Below are positions 10,183 to 22,900 of a stretch of 64,000 nt of DNA, piece after piece. Positions within the stretch are counted from its first letter, which is position 1; every line of letters begins with the position of its first letter. This DNA comes from Bryopsis sp. KO-2023. Lineage: Eukaryota; Chlorophyta; Ulvophyceae; Bryopsidales; Bryopsidaceae. The stretch is from NCBI GenBank assembly GCA_030272585.1, contig BSYQ01000009.1, positions 310,001 to 374,000 on the forward strand, written 5' to 3'. Made by a program: the position numbers and the translations under genes. Under the pieces are notes generated by a model, which saw only the letters and a list, made by a program, of their open reading frames with translations, was not told the DNA's origin and did not search any database.

Positions 10183-10352
10183 GGGCGTAAATCGAGTTGA
10201 GACGGGAAGAATAGGAGTCAAAAAATGTTACAACGAATACAAAAATAATGCCCTTATATACTTGGGCGAACCCCTTCCTGGACCTCTCTGGAACCTTCTT
10301 TCCCTGGGAACTTCACAGTGAGATGAAGCTCTCAGGAACCTGACTACCAGAC

Positions 10353-10415
10353 ATGGGCTGAGACCCCTGTGCACAGGACAGGACAGAACAGACTGTCTGT
10401 CCTGTGCAGCCCATG
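10353..10415. repeat. Short palindromic repeat into which element H inserted
   Basis: ACATGGGCTG at the left and CAGCCCATGT at the right enclose a GGACAGGACAGAACAGACTGTCTGTCC-like core, itself close to a palindrome. Sequences very like the left end and core recur near 8180-8225 and 50745-50805. Element H starts at 10416 within the right arm. Confidence 0.6.
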
Positions 10416-10682
10416 TGTTAGACTTGGGGGTGCAAGTCTAAGAAGAGCTAAAAACTAAAACTTATGAGTCCATGACCTTGAAGCCCATTAATACCATGAC
10501 CCCCAAGGATCCTAGCGTCCCCGCATGGTACCTAGGACAACCATCCTAGGTGGGCACCCGACATAGGTCTAGTCATCATGACTAGACCTGACTCACATGT
10601 CCACGTCAGCATGACTACGCATGACTGTACATGACTGTACATGACTGGACCTGACTGGATGTAGCTCTTAACATCCCTAACA
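10416..10682 (-). repeat. 3' LTR of element H
   Basis: Reads TGTTAG..CTAACA on either strand. It contains short tandem CATGACTGTA words and ends next to the polypurine tract. It matches 33876-34142 base for base as far as I can read. Confidence 0.92.
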
Positions 10683-11186
10683 TTCCTCCCCCCCTAATCA
10701 GTCTCCTCCTGGAGACTCCTTTCCTCACTTCTATATAGCCCATAGAATGATACAGAGCCCCACAACGAACCCCAACTCTTATCATTCAACTATATAAAGT
10801 GTTTCGATAACTTGGAGATGTTATCATAAGTGTATTCGTCAGAATAAGCCCCTACTCTGATATAGGTCATCCGAGTCCTTCTCATACACGGAGTGCTTCT
10901 CGGATCTACCAAGACCATACACTTCTCTACACTGGTGGCGAACCAATGTACATCAACTGAAGTCTCGCAACTTCATCTACTTCCATTTATATTCTCATTT
11001 TGAATGGATCCCAACTCGAGTTCAAAATAGAATATAGCGAGAAATTCAACTTAGTTCACTAGTTCATTGAAAATGAGATATGTTCATAAACATGTCCTCA
11101 CTTAGCAAGAACTTGATCTCGTTCACAAGATCTGGAACTCTTTTCATATCGACACTCGATTATGAAGAAACATTACCCCACACAAG
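10683..11186 (-). other. 3' untranslated region and polypurine tract of element H
   Basis: No ORF. The minus-strand GATTAGGGGGGAGGAA tract abuts the LTR at 10682, as expected for the plus-strand primer of an LTR element. Confidence 0.7.
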
Positions 11187-14100
11187 TCACGAACGAAGTC
11201 GCCTACTTCGACGTACCGGAATAGGGGGAATCAACGTTGATTTCTTTCTCTTCTGGTACTGCTCTACCAGCTCCCGAGCGTTCTCCAAATTCGCTTCAGG
11301 CTCCCAAGAGTTGTGCTCATGTGAGTATCCCGTCCACTTTACCAAGTACTGCGGAACTACTCGTCGACCGACCTTTACTTCACGGTAGTCGAGGAGGTCT
11401 TCTACCTCATACTCTAATTCTTCCTGTATATCCACAGGTGGCGGAGGAGGTTGTGTCTTTCCATGCGACCAATACCTCTTAAGTAAAGAAGCATGAAAGA
11501 CTGGATGAATAGGAAGCGAATCAGGCAATTCCAACCGGAATGCTACCTGTTCTGCCATCGGTTTTCGTTTTTGGACACCTTCCAAAACACGAAAAGGACC
11601 CAACCAACGTGGCAATAACTTCCTTGATCCAGGGTGTTTCAATTTGATATGTCGTGCATCCAGCAAGACCATATCGCCTACTTGAACATCAACTGGACAC
11701 CTACGCACATCGGCATGAGTCTTCATCCTTTGCTGAGCACTTTCCAAACACCGCTTTGCTTTGACAATCGCCTCACGAATGTCTTCAGTCATCTTCTTCA
11801 CCGCCGGTACTCCAATTTGTGTCCTTTGTCTACTTAGACCTCCAGGACCCATGACATTAGATGTCTTGGATGGAAGTTGTACCGTTAATGGTGTCCACGG
11901 ATCTCTACCGTAGTTCAAGAAGAACGGTGTTTCACCAGTAGCCATCGACTTAGAGTTGTTCAAGGCAAACTCTACCACTGGCAATAAGTCACTCCAATCT
12001 CTTTGACGAGGTCCTACGAAATGCCGTAAGGTATCTTCGAGGATCCTATTCATTGCTTCAGTCTGTCCATCACTCTGTGGATGAAAAGCTGTCGACAATG
12101 CTTGAGTGACCCCTAAGGTCTTACAAAGCTCTCTAAAGAACTTTGAAGTCCACCTAGGATCTCTATCGCTTACGAGGTGCTTAGGAAGGCCGTGCAAACG
12201 GAAGACCTCAGTAACGAAGAGTTTCGCCGTTTGTACCGCATCACACGTAGTGTGCGTTGGTACGCATCGCACCATCTTTGTGAGTCGATCCACAAAAACT
12301 AAGATGGCATCAAATGCTTCTGCTCCTGATTTAGGCAAATCAGTAATCAAATCCATTGAAACTGATTCCCATCGACCATCAGGTATACGTAAAGGTTGCA
12401 AAGGACCAGGCACCTTGCCGCGTCGGTGTTTGTTCCTTTGACATGCATCGCATCCTTTTACGAAGTTTGCGATATCTCCTTCTACGCCAGGCCACCAAAA
12501 GTATTTCAAGACTGTTCTTTGGGTCTTGCGGATCCCAAAATGTCCTGCATATACACTTGCATGGCTATCATGTAGGATATCTTCTCTAAGATTATCCCAA
12601 TTTGGTACTACTACTCGTGCACCATTCCACCACAGGCCTGAGTGCTTTTGACAACCTGAAGCGGCGACATCTTCGGTTTCAAACCACTCATCCCTAGTGA
12701 TCCCCTCAGTCAATCTTTCCCCAAGCATCGACGTACCGGTCCGGGGCGAGGACGGATCCCCTTTCCAAGTTGGTCGTTTCTGGCCACCTCCCAGCTCCGA
12801 GAGTATTCCGATCTGCTGAGAATACGACGGATATCGTGACAAGGGGTCTGCCACGTTCGTCCGACCCGGCCTGTATTCCCACTCGAACCGGAACCCCTGG
12901 AGGACTTCGAGCCAACGTGCCGACCTTCGAGAGAGAGTTTCCTGGGAATGGAAGTATGTGTTAGGCTGGTGATCACACACCACCTTAAACACACGCACGT
13001 CCAAGTAGCATCGCCACAACTTAAGAGCATGTACTACAGCGAACATTTCCTTGTCCCCTATGCTCCAATTAAGTTGGGCTCCTGATAACTTTCGACTTTC
13101 AAAAGCTATCGGATGTCCCTCTTGCAACAAGATTGCACCGATCGCGTAATCCGAAGCATCCGCGACAACTTCAAAATCTTTTTCGAAGTTAGGCATTGCC
13201 AAACAAGGTGCATGTGTTAAATTCTCTTTAACACCATCAAATCCTCTTTGACAATCCTCGGTCCAACTCCACTCTTTACCCTTCCTAAGTAAATTTGTGA
13301 GTGGGGCTACAAGCTTGCTGTAACCTTGCACAAATCTCCGGAAATAGTTAGAGAGCCCTAAAAATGAACGCAATTCCGCAACGTTCTTTGGGACTGGCCA
13401 CTCTACTACTTTCTCTGTTTTCCTCTTATCAGCGGAAATACCATCTTGATTTATAACAAATCCAAGATAGTGAAGCTCTTTCTTAAAGAAATCACATTTT
13501 GATCTCTTCAAGAGCATTTTGTGCTCACGCAAGCGTTTCATCACGGCTCGCAAATGTTGCACATGTTCCTCCGGAGTTTTGCTGAATACAAGTATGTCAT
13601 CGAGGTATATTAGGACCGACTTCCCAATCATACCCGAGAATACCCGATTCATCCAAGTCTGGAATATTGCAGGTGCATTCGTCAAGCCCATTGGAAGCAC
13701 TTTATATTCAAACAGACCGAATGGGGTTTTGAAAGCAGTCTTCGGTTGGTCCGGCTCCTTCACTCGAAGTTGCCAATACCCTGCTTTCAAATCTAAGGCC
13801 GAAAAGTATTTCGAACCTTGAAGTTGATCAAGGAGATCATCTATCCTTGGTAGTGGATATTGATTCCTGATCGTCAACTTATTTAAGCCTCTATAGTCGA
13901 TACACATCCGTCGAGTACCATCCGGTTTGGGAACAAACAAGATTGGTGCACCCCACGGACTACAACCAGGCTTAATCAAACCCTTCTGCAGCATATCAGA
14001 GACTTGCTCCTCAATCTCTTTTCTTTCACCTGGTGTGTAACGAAACATTGGTCTATGTACCGGTTTCGCTCCAGGGACAAGATCGATTGCTGCATCCTCT

Positions 14101-16514
14101 TCTCGAGATGGAGGGCATTCCGCCAACTCATCGGAGAATCTGTCTTTATACTCATCTAACAGACTTTCCAGCTCTGTTTGATATGAAGACACTAGAGGAT
14201 TTTTGGGCAATTCGGGTACCCCAGATTCCTCCCCCTCAAAAGGGTTCAAGACCTCCCGAACTATAACCAGAAAAGGACAAATCTCCTTATTACGGAGTTG
14301 TCTTCGAGCTTGGGCTATGCTCAACAAGGGATTGATCCGTGCATTAGGCGGACTAGGGGCACGCACAACCAAATTAGGTCGTATCGTGAGTCGGTTTCCC
14401 CGTGTAGTTAGAACCGAAGCACTACCCGTAGAAAAATTCATCAGTACTCGGTGATTGCATAACCACACATCCCCGAGGTACAAATAAAAATGCTTTGCAG
14501 TGATAACTTGACACTCGATTTTCATCCGCAAGCCTTGCAAACGCAAGTTAATCGAGGTTATCCCTACGATATCCAATGGAGTTCCATCGGCCATTTCGAT
14601 TTTGGTACCTTGCTTACATCTATAACTAAGCCCTGTGCTTTCGCAGAAATGCTTAGAGATATAAGCGTAGCCAGCGGCGCCAGAATCTAACAAAATCTGA
14701 CCAGGGGAACCAGAAATCAAACCTTTGAACGACATTGACATTCTGAGATTACAATCCTCTCCTGGAATCGAGTTACCGGGTAACTCCGCTGTAGGTGGAT
14801 CGTAATATATATCAACGGGCCAAAGAAGACCTGGTGCTTTACCGCTGCTAAGAGCAAACAATTTTGCTCCTTTTCGATATTGTGCAATCAATCGCATTTG
14901 ATTGATTTCTTTTTGTCTAACTGCCATATTATGAGGGATTAATAGGCAGCAACTCGTAGAAGAAGGTGACTCTTTCTTGCAAGCAAAATAATGCTTTAAG
15001 AATTCATTCAAATTCTTTCGTCCAGGATCCATCCAAACATGGTGTCCCGCTACTGACGATGCAAGAAACTCTTGTCCAGTGCAAAACTTTTTACAAATCG
15101 CAAATCTTTCATCATTAGTAGATGAGTCAAAAGTGAACTCTCTACTTGCATTCTGCAAACGATGAAGTTCCGATTTTAAAAGTTGCATTCCAGAGATGCA
15201 ATCGTTCTCCGGCACCTTCTCTTCTTTACTAGGCATAGGATCTTGGGCGTCCCCAATGGGATCGACGTCCAAATCAACCTCACCACATCGGATAGAGTCA
15301 TCATTTCTGTCAACAGACATAACCTGGTCAGGGTCATTCTCCACAGAAATATCCGATTTGTTCTCGGGCTCCGTAATATCTGTATCCATCGGATCAAATA
15401 TTACATCTTTCGGATCTGAGTTTTTCGATACCTCCTTTCGAGATAACCCAGATGCAAGAACTTCTATACTAGGAAGTTCTTTCCCGAAACAAGCGAGACT
15501 CTTCCGTACCTTTCCAGTATCACACACATGACCTGGAGAATAAGATGCTCCACATCTGAAACAAAGGTTCGCGGCCTTGCGCCGTTCCCACTCTTTCTGG
15601 CTAAGACCCGCAGGAAAAGATGTTTTACCAACTTTACTCTTACGAGTCTGTTGAGAACTACCACCAAATCTCGGTGAAAAACTCGGCATCATTCGGTTTT
15701 TCTTCCGATTAACCGGATACACCTTTCCTTTTTCTTCTTTCCGAGATCGCTTTGATCCAACGGTACTCTCCTCCTTTTCTTTGGCACCTTTTTCCAATAC
15801 TGGGTATCGCTCATCATGCGATACTCCTTTTGCCAATACATGGGTACGGAATTCCTCATATGAAGTCCATTCATGACCCGAAGTATCAGTGGCAACCGCT
15901 TCCTTCAACACTCCATGGAGGTTGCGGTGTAAGAACCAAATTTTTGAAATACTATCAATTTTGGTCTTACGAAGAGTAAAATATGTGTCCATTTGGCGCA
16001 CATATTCTCCAGTATTGCATCGCCGGTTAATGTGGTCTTTGAATGTGGACAGTTTTTGCGTCACCGCATATTCGGTGGCCAACTCACCAAAACTTCCATC
16101 ATCCATAGCAACACACATTTCCTCCCAAGTCAGGTTTCCTCCAGAAATTTTCTCTTCCCCGACTCGAGCGATGAGGTGCTTGATTCCTTTGGGTCCCAAG
16201 AATGTTGGTCCAATCCGACCCCATTCTTCTCGAGGAACCCCCTCGGCAATCCAAAAGATCTCCAAAATGACCTTATGTTCTTTCCAAGGACATTGGCCAT
16301 CAAATTTATCAGGCTTGGCCGTGGAAGACTTTTTGCTTCCCGACCCTACAGAAGTACTACCCTTTCTGGTAGCCACTTCACGTTCCCGCTCACGGTCATC
16401 CACCTCTTTACGGAACGCCTGATGTTCAGATTGCATCAAAGCAATCCGATTTTGGAGTTCTTCTACCGTTAAGGTGGTGATGTCCTCTTCACCAGAAGGG
16501 TCTGGTCTCGACAT
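11187..16514 (-). CDS. Element H gag-pol polyprotein (1775 aa)
   Basis: A single uninterrupted ORF starting at MSRPDPSGEED. Order: gag with a helical N-terminus and a plant-type zinc knuckle CFRCGASYSPGHVC (about 318-331); an acidic linker; a retropepsin with LLDSGAAGYAY (about residue 608); reverse transcriptase with VLIYLDDILVFS (about 970); RNase H with VVADASDYAIGAIL; integrase with the HHCC zinc region (about 1315-1360) and core (SMDLITDLP, SDRDPRWTSKF, FHPQSDGQTE); and a C-terminal chromodomain (YEVEDLLDYREV to YLVKWTGYSHEHNSWEPEANL, about 1700-1760). Gag and pol share one frame, so no frameshift is needed. Its GC-mixed codon use, with ordinary CpG, contrasts with elements C and D. Confidence 0.95.
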   Translation of the reverse strand: MSRPDPSGEEDITTLTVEELQNRIALMQSEHQAFRKEVDDREREREVATRKGSTSVGSGSKKSSTAKPDKFDGQCPWKEHKVILEIFWIAEGVPREEWGRIGPTFLGPKGIKHLIARVGEEKISGGNLTWEEMCVAMDDGSFGELATEYAVTQKLSTFKDHINRRCNTGEYVRQMDTYFTLRKTKIDSISKIWFLHRNLHGVLKEAVATDTSGHEWTSYEEFRTHVLAKGVSHDERYPVLEKGAKEKEESTVGSKRSRKEEKGKVYPVNRKKNRMMPSFSPRFGGSSQQTRKSKVGKTSFPAGLSQKEWERRKAANLCFRCGASYSPGHVCDTGKVRKSLACFGKELPSIEVLASGLSRKEVSKNSDPKDVIFDPMDTDITEPENKSDISVENDPDQVMSVDRNDDSIRCGEVDLDVDPIGDAQDPMPSKEEKVPENDCISGMQLLKSELHRLQNASREFTFDSSTNDERFAICKKFCTGQEFLASSVAGHHVWMDPGRKNLNEFLKHYFACKKESPSSTSCCLLIPHNMAVRQKEINQMRLIAQYRKGAKLFALSSGKAPGLLWPVDIYYDPPTAELPGNSIPGEDCNLRMSMSFKGLISGSPGQILLDSGAAGYAYISKHFCESTGLSYRCKQGTKIEMADGTPLDIVGITSINLRLQGLRMKIECQVITAKHFYLYLGDVWLCNHRVLMNFSTGSASVLTTRGNRLTIRPNLVVRAPSPPNARINPLLSIAQARRQLRNKEICPFLVIVREVLNPFEGEESGVPELPKNPLVSSYQTELESLLDEYKDRFSDELAECPPSREEDAAIDLVPGAKPVHRPMFRYTPGERKEIEEQVSDMLQKGLIKPGCSPWGAPILFVPKPDGTRRMCIDYRGLNKLTIRNQYPLPRIDDLLDQLQGSKYFSALDLKAGYWQLRVKEPDQPKTAFKTPFGLFEYKVLPMGLTNAPAIFQTWMNRVFSGMIGKSVLIYLDDILVFSKTPEEHVQHLRAVMKRLREHKMLLKRSKCDFFKKELHYLGFVINQDGISADKRKTEKVVEWPVPKNVAELRSFLGLSNYFRRFVQGYSKLVAPLTNLLRKGKEWSWTEDCQRGFDGVKENLTHAPCLAMPNFEKDFEVVADASDYAIGAILLQEGHPIAFESRKLSGAQLNWSIGDKEMFAVVHALKLWRCYLDVRVFKVVCDHQPNTYFHSQETLSRRSARWLEVLQGFRFEWEYRPGRTNVADPLSRYPSYSQQIGILSELGGGQKRPTWKGDPSSPRTGTSMLGERLTEGITRDEWFETEDVAASGCQKHSGLWWNGARVVVPNWDNLREDILHDSHASVYAGHFGIRKTQRTVLKYFWWPGVEGDIANFVKGCDACQRNKHRRGKVPGPLQPLRIPDGRWESVSMDLITDLPKSGAEAFDAILVFVDRLTKMVRCVPTHTTCDAVQTAKLFVTEVFRLHGLPKHLVSDRDPRWTSKFFRELCKTLGVTQALSTAFHPQSDGQTEAMNRILEDTLRHFVGPRQRDWSDLLPVVEFALNNSKSMATGETPFFLNYGRDPWTPLTVQLPSKTSNVMGPGGLSRQRTQIGVPAVKKMTEDIREAIVKAKRCLESAQQRMKTHADVRRCPVDVQVGDMVLLDARHIKLKHPGSRKLLPRWLGPFRVLEGVQKRKPMAEQVAFRLELPDSLPIHPVFHASLLKRYWSHGKTQPPPPPVDIQEELEYEVEDLLDYREVKVGRRVVPQYLVKWTGYSHEHNSWEPEANLENARELVEQYQKRKKSTLIPPIPVRRSRRLRS

Positions 16515-16698
16515 CTTAACGAAGGCTAGTGATTAACCTGCATCGCAGGAAAATCAATCCATCAGCAAAATTTTCCTCATGTATATTGGTTCTTATCAAA
16601 GTACCAACTATACATTGACATTCGTGGATCAAATTTGTATCTCAATACAAATCATCCCTATGAAAATTGACCTTGTATTCAGTGAAAATCATTCACTT
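16515..16698 (-). other. Element H leader, segment next to gag
   Basis: Untranslated leader of H on the minus strand. It is interrupted at 16698 by element F and resumes at 26013-26194 and then 33034-33860, on the far side of F and of the hAT transposon. Confidence 0.6.
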
Positions 16699-16929
16699 TG
16701 ATACGAGGTGACGAGGTTAGTGTCTAGATGTCCCATCGGTGAGTGGGTGTGTCACTATAGAGTAAGGGGTTAGTGTGTTGTGGACGGTACTTAAAGGGTT
16801 GTATTTTTGACATTGGTGTAACCTTTGGGGCTGGGTTTGCTATTGTGTTGTGTTCCCACGTTCTACCCTCCTCCACTTGGAGGAGGGCCCCTATCTACCC
16901 TTCCCCCTCTGGGGGAAGGGCCCCTATCA
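16699..16929 (+). repeat. 5' LTR of element F
   Basis: 231 bp, TGATACGAGG to CCCTATCA. It contains two short inverted repeats near its end (CCTCCACTTGGAGG and TTCCCCCTCTGGGGGAA) that would fold as hairpins in RNA and may mark the 3' end or polyadenylation region. It matches 25777-26007 with no difference seen. Confidence 0.92.
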
Positions 16930-16999
16930 TTTTGGTTTCGGAGCTTGGGCGTCCCTAAACGACGAGGACGGACGACCCTGTAGGAGGAGCCACTTGACG

Positions 17000-19900
17000 A
17001 CGAAAAGTCAGTGGCTAGGTTAAGTGCCTATCAAGAGGGGATCGGCAAGGAGCGATGGCACCAAAGGGGGTGGTGCTAGGTGGGATCGAAGGAGCGCGAG
17101 TGCGAGCGACGAGTTCGTAAGCACTGGAAAGGTCGGGGTAGAGGCGAGGAGAAGGAAACGAAAAGGAACCCGTCGCAGGAAGAGATCTAAGGGTCAGATC
17201 TACAGAAATCTGCAGGTGACCTTGTGACTGTCAACCTAAAGGACAGCACAGTGGTCGAAAAGAGTTCGAAACAGGTCGAAAGAGCTCGAAAAGCAGTGGA
17301 AAGGAAAGGTGAGAGCTTAAGTTTCCCTAAGACAGAGTTTCGACAGAACCTGGAAATTTCTGGAAAAAGATCTACAGCAGATCTGCAAAGATCTCCTACA
17401 AACGAACCACCTATGGACGAACCAAGTTCGAGTCAACGTTCGTGAGGGAAGTTCGACACACGGACGGCCAACGCGTGGTGGCGGATAGTTGTTGCGCAAG
17501 AAGTCGACGACTGCGCCTGTGACAGCTGCCAGAAATTCCGTTGTCGGACATACAGTCATGTCACACTGTGTTACAGCGGAATTTGGCAGAGCGGAAGTAT
17601 CACAGCGGAATCCGCGGAGCGGAAGTGTTACATCGGAATCCGCAGAGCGGAAATGGCGAGCCGGAAGTGCAGCGGACGAGCCAAAGTCAGACAGCGAATG
17701 GAAAAGGCCAGAGTCTGACAGCGGACAAAATGGCGCAGCGGACAAAATAGGTGGCGGAAAAAGGGAGCGGACAGAACTCCGAGGTAGTTCGCCAGAGCTG
17801 GAAAAACGAAGTCCGCCAAAGCGGTTAAACGGAAACGGCGGAGAGTGAGGGCGGACAGAGGAAGAAGGCGGGCAAAGTGGCCCAGCGAACTGCTGCCCTT
17901 ACACTCTGCTGGGCGGACTATGATATTCCAACGCGGAGGAAGAATAGGCGGTGTTGTTGTGAGCTAAAGCGGTTGAGCTTGGAGAAGCACCAGCGGACAC
18001 ACAACACGGAATATCGGCGAAGTATCGAGGCTAGAACTACGGTAGTTTCACGATCGCGTTGGAGGCGGATTTTGATACATCAAGAGTTGGAGGCGGTCAG
18101 GAAACAGGAGCTGGAGGTTGTGTTACATGGCAGGAGCAGAAACGAGTCTGTATCAACGCACAAACCGCCTGGGCTGATCACCCAGCGGACTAGCAACCGC
18201 AAAAGAGCGGATTTTCAGTGCGAAGATAACAAGACAAAGACCACATACTGCCGGAAGTTGGACCATAGCGGAAGAACGTAAACACAACTAGCGACAAGAA
18301 GACAAAGAGAGAAAAGAAGTCGCCAGGCTAATAGAGAGCGGAAGAGCGGCCTGCCAGTTACCTACAAACCGAGTTCAAGCGATAGTGGAGTTCAACGCAC
18401 CCAAGAGGGAGATTAAACCGCCTGCAAAGCTGCTAAGTACGCAGGGCGGAAGAGAAGGAATCATCTGCTAAGCTATTAAGTATGCAGAATGACTTGTTGC
18501 AGAAGGAGCTGGTGGAGAGTATATAGTCCGCCTGGAATAGACTTTCAATAGGCCAAGACCTCACACAAGCGGATATAAGACGAGCGGATTAAATGTAGCT
18601 TGCCGCGAGCTATCGAGCGTTCTCGAGAGTTTGAATCTGATTAAGGAGCACGCAATAGCAGTGCCACATTGGATGTTTGTGACTTAATGTTATGAACGGG
18701 CAAGTGAAGCATTGTTGAAGCTCTGAGCGGATATCTTGTGGGTAAACTTTGAGGTCTAATGGATGTGGTAGCGGATTGTGATATTCCGGGCTGAGTGAAG
18801 AAGAAGAATTAGAGGTTATTGCCGTGGAAGTGTATGGTGGTATTCTTTGGAACTAACCGAGTTTCCATGGAACCAACCGAGGATCACGAGCGGAAAAATT
18901 CATTCTCTTTTCAACAGCGGAATAGCAGAGGCGGACTAAATGAGGTCGTCAAGGCGGACTAAATTATACCGTCAGGCGGATTAAATTAGACCGTCAAGAA
19001 CCTGAGCCAGAGCGGAAATAAAAGAGCCAACCTGGATGATCAGGTCCAAGGACTATTGGCTGAAAGACTAAGCGGAATCATACGTCTGGTCAGGGCGGAC
19101 ACTACCACAAACCATTGAGCGGATATGGCTCACAATACTAGTCAAGAACAACACCCAAAAGTCTAAGGAGTATTCATCGACCAAATTACAGCCGGCAGAC
19201 TATTGCACTAAGCGGACTAAAAGCTAAAGCAAAGGCGGACTGTCAGAGCGGACTGCTGAGGCAGAATGCGGAGGCGATGAGGGTGTGTGTCTTGAGCGGA
19301 AATTCCAATGCAGCAAAGGTGCAAGCGGACTAAGTGACAGACAATACAGGCATCCAAAGAGCGGAGTAAATGTGTTCATATGGAGACAGTAGAACTGCCA
19401 AGCGGAAATCAACAAAGCCAGAGCGGATAGTGAAGCTGCTACTGGGATTATATGTGATTCCTTGAGCGGAAAGTTCAACTACTCATGAAGAGTAAATGCC
19501 ATAAGCTGAAGCGGAAATGGATGAAGATTCCAAGCTAATGTTGTGGCGGACATTGATCACACTCTGTGGCCGCAGAAGCGGAAATTTGTGCCTGCAACGT
19601 CAAGTGGCGAAGGCCATAAAATAGCGGATTGTCTATAGTCACCTACCTCCATACAAGAACCAACCTGGAGCGGGTAGAAGCCAAGTTTCCCTATATTGGC
19701 TATTATATATATCATATGGAGCATTCAAATATGATCACCGACAAGCGTGTTTTGTAACAGTTCGAGCTTTGAACAGCATGGAGCGCGAGCAAAGAGTCAG
19801 CGGATTTTTGTCAGAAGCAAGAGCACAAGGCATTGAGTTATCCGAACCTGAAGAGTGGAAAAAGCTACCAAGCGGATAAGGAGTGCGACTGACAAAACAA

Positions 19901-22900
19901 TGTAAAGGAAAAGCGCAAACTCAAGGATCAGCGGAAAAAGTTATGTGTCTTGGAGAGTTGAGCGCTGAATAATGGATTCTACTGTTGACAAGCGGACAAA
20001 ATTATGGAAGGTCCTGCAAACGACAAAGCATGCGGAAAAAGATGCATAAGAGCATGTCGGAGTGGAGGAAACTTGTCAGAGAAGCGGATTATTTAGTGCC
20101 AGGGAGATGAGTCCTACCGCAGAAGACACATTTGGATGAAGTACTTCACAGTAGCGGAATTGCATCATCATTAAGACTTCAAGAGGTGCTGGAGGCGGAA
20201 TACTACTGTCAGTTGGGGATTAAAGCGGAAATTTTGAACAAGTAGGCCGACCTAAGAAGGGCGCCACTAAATAGAGATTTCCAGGAGCTTAATCCAAAGC
20301 TTGAAGGACCAGCAAGCGAAAGATTGACTGGAATTGGAATTGGAAAGAAGCTAACGACAGATATCCACGACATGAGCGGATATTGCTTCAGATGGCGGAA
20401 CACTAAAGTGTATAGGCGGATTACTAGCTTGAGCAGCCTATGGCGCCAGCAGATTCGACCTAAACCGGACAATACTGAAGCAGGCATGGAATGGATGGAT
20501 CCAGCAATGATGATGGGGAGAATGGACTCCAAAGCTGACTCCAAAGCGGACTATAAGGTTCCAAACTATCCTAGACACCGAGAAGCGAGTAAATGGAAGT
20601 TTTGAAGCTTTGTGGTCGGGAAAAGGAGTGCTTTGATTCCGTATACTGAAGAAGTTGTCCACCATTGAGAGGATGGAAGAACCACGATCAAAGAAGCGGA
20701 ATACAGCTCTTATTTGAAGCCTTAGCGGACAAATATTGACCGAGCATTGCTCAAGAGCGGATTCCAACAAATAGTGGTCACCAAGAGCGGAAATACTATG
20801 TCTTGGTAACAAGCCTGGAAGGATGAATTAGACTACAAGACAGGCGGATATTGCCTGATCAATGGAGGGCAAGTGGCGGAATTTAAGTGCCACTACACTT
20901 TGTGTGATATATAGTTTCCTGGGCAAATAAGAAATGCTTGAGAAATAAGAGACCATTACCAGAAAAACCCAAAACGCGGACAAAGGAAGCAGCGAATCAA
21001 TCGGACAACCACAGGGAAGTGGGTCTGATAACGCCCATCTCAAAGAGAGTTGGGGCGGATTTCCTGAGCGGATATTTTAAACGAGATTTGGCTGGCTACT
21101 TGTCAAGCGGAAACAAAGGATGGGGACTTCCTGGAATGGCGAAAAGCATAGCTGAACGCGGATTGGCTGGAGAGGAGGCAAATAAAGATTGAGCGTGGAA
21201 GCGGCGGTTATGCGTGGAGCATAATCAACAAAGAGGCGGAAATCCAGGTGTGCACGATGGATGGATGCCAGAAGGCCGGACAAATCCCAAAGACCAGGGA
21301 TGGCGCAATCCACGCCGAGGCCTAACTTTGTGGAGCAACCAGAGCAGCCTAAAACGCCATACCAAGCAATGAGCACCACGTGGACGAAAGGCTTGGGAGA
21401 CTATTGAGGTGCGGTAGTTTCAACCAGTCTGGCAAGACTGTTATGGTGTATACTGAGAGACCCAAGCTAGGAGAGCTTGAACCAGGCGAAGCAAGCTGGT
21501 TGAAGGTTGACAAACAAACAAATCGCGCTAGAGGTCCAAACTAGCGACCGCGGAGTATCCACTGACAGGTGGTCAGGGCGGAAAACAGAGTTTCCTTGGA
21601 TGCTACACTTAAAGGCGAGTGAGCGGGCAGATTTGTTGAAGTGGAGAAATATACCAGTCGAGAGAGAAGTGGTGAACCTCTTCAAAAGGCGGACTAAGAG
21701 GGAAACCAAGTACCTTGGAGCTAAGAACGAAGCGTTGGAACGCACACCAGAACTCCTTAGAGTTAACTGAGTGTGGCGGATTGTTGCAGATGTTAATAAG
21801 TTCGACAAAAAGAAGATGCTTCAAGCTCTGTCAGCGGACTGCAAATATGTGTGGAGGAAGAATTTAATTCGAGTATTGTGCATTGACAGCCCATTCAGTG
21901 AAATGTGCAGAACCGGGTAATCCGTCGGCACCCTTGTCCATAGGGAGAACGGTCTATTCCTGGTTGTTTTGAACGCCTGTGTTAAGGTGTGTGCCTTTAC
22001 TCGACATTAAACTTCCGAAGGATTCCTTAATCAGCAAAGCAAAGTTCAACTTGGACAAGAAGGAACACGATAATTTGAAGTAGGAAGTCCAAGACCGCAA
22101 CCTTGAGGAAGGCGGACCTGAGAAGCGGACCTGGAGGGCGGACTAAAGAGGACTAAGCCCTTAGACGGATTAAACACCTAGAGGGCGGACTAAAAGTTTA
22201 ACCTTCAGGCGGATTAAAGCTTCATCAGGCGGACTATGAAAGGCTCAAGGGCGGACTTCAAAACAAATTCCAAAGGCGGAGGAAATCAGACAGCCAGAGC
22301 GGGTTAAATACGACCGCTAGAGCCGGATTTTGAAGGTGAACTTGCGTGAAACTACAAGCAGGAACGACTATGCTGATTTGGAAGGCAGATTACAAGGCTT
22401 TCGTTCAATACAAGACCAAGGGCGGAAGTGCCACATATTGTGCAGAAACCAGCGGACAGAAGAGGATATGAAGAGCTCAAGACTTCGGGCGAAGTACCAA
22501 CAGTTGAGAGGGGACTGTTTGGGCGACAAAGCGGGAACTCTGATGGGGATGTCTTGCAGCAGGAAAACGGGGGCAAGCTCCTCAACCAGTGTTCTGGAGA
22601 GCCGTGGTCAGAACACTGGCCCGCTAGTCGGTTGAGCTGGAGATTATCATTCAAGGTGCTGAAGAGAAGACGAAGGTCTTCCTCCGGAGACAAGTCAAGC
22701 GTGATGGATAAGGAGGAGGAATTCCAACAATCAATTGCGACCCAAGCCGGGGACAAAATTGATATGCGCTTGTCCTCTGATGGAGACAAAGTGCGTTAGG
22801 AATTCGCTTGTCAAGGGGCGAACAGGTATGCACAGTTCCCCTCAGGCGGAACTGCTGTTCGAACAAGGAGTAACCCGACGGGGGTTACCCGGATACTTTC

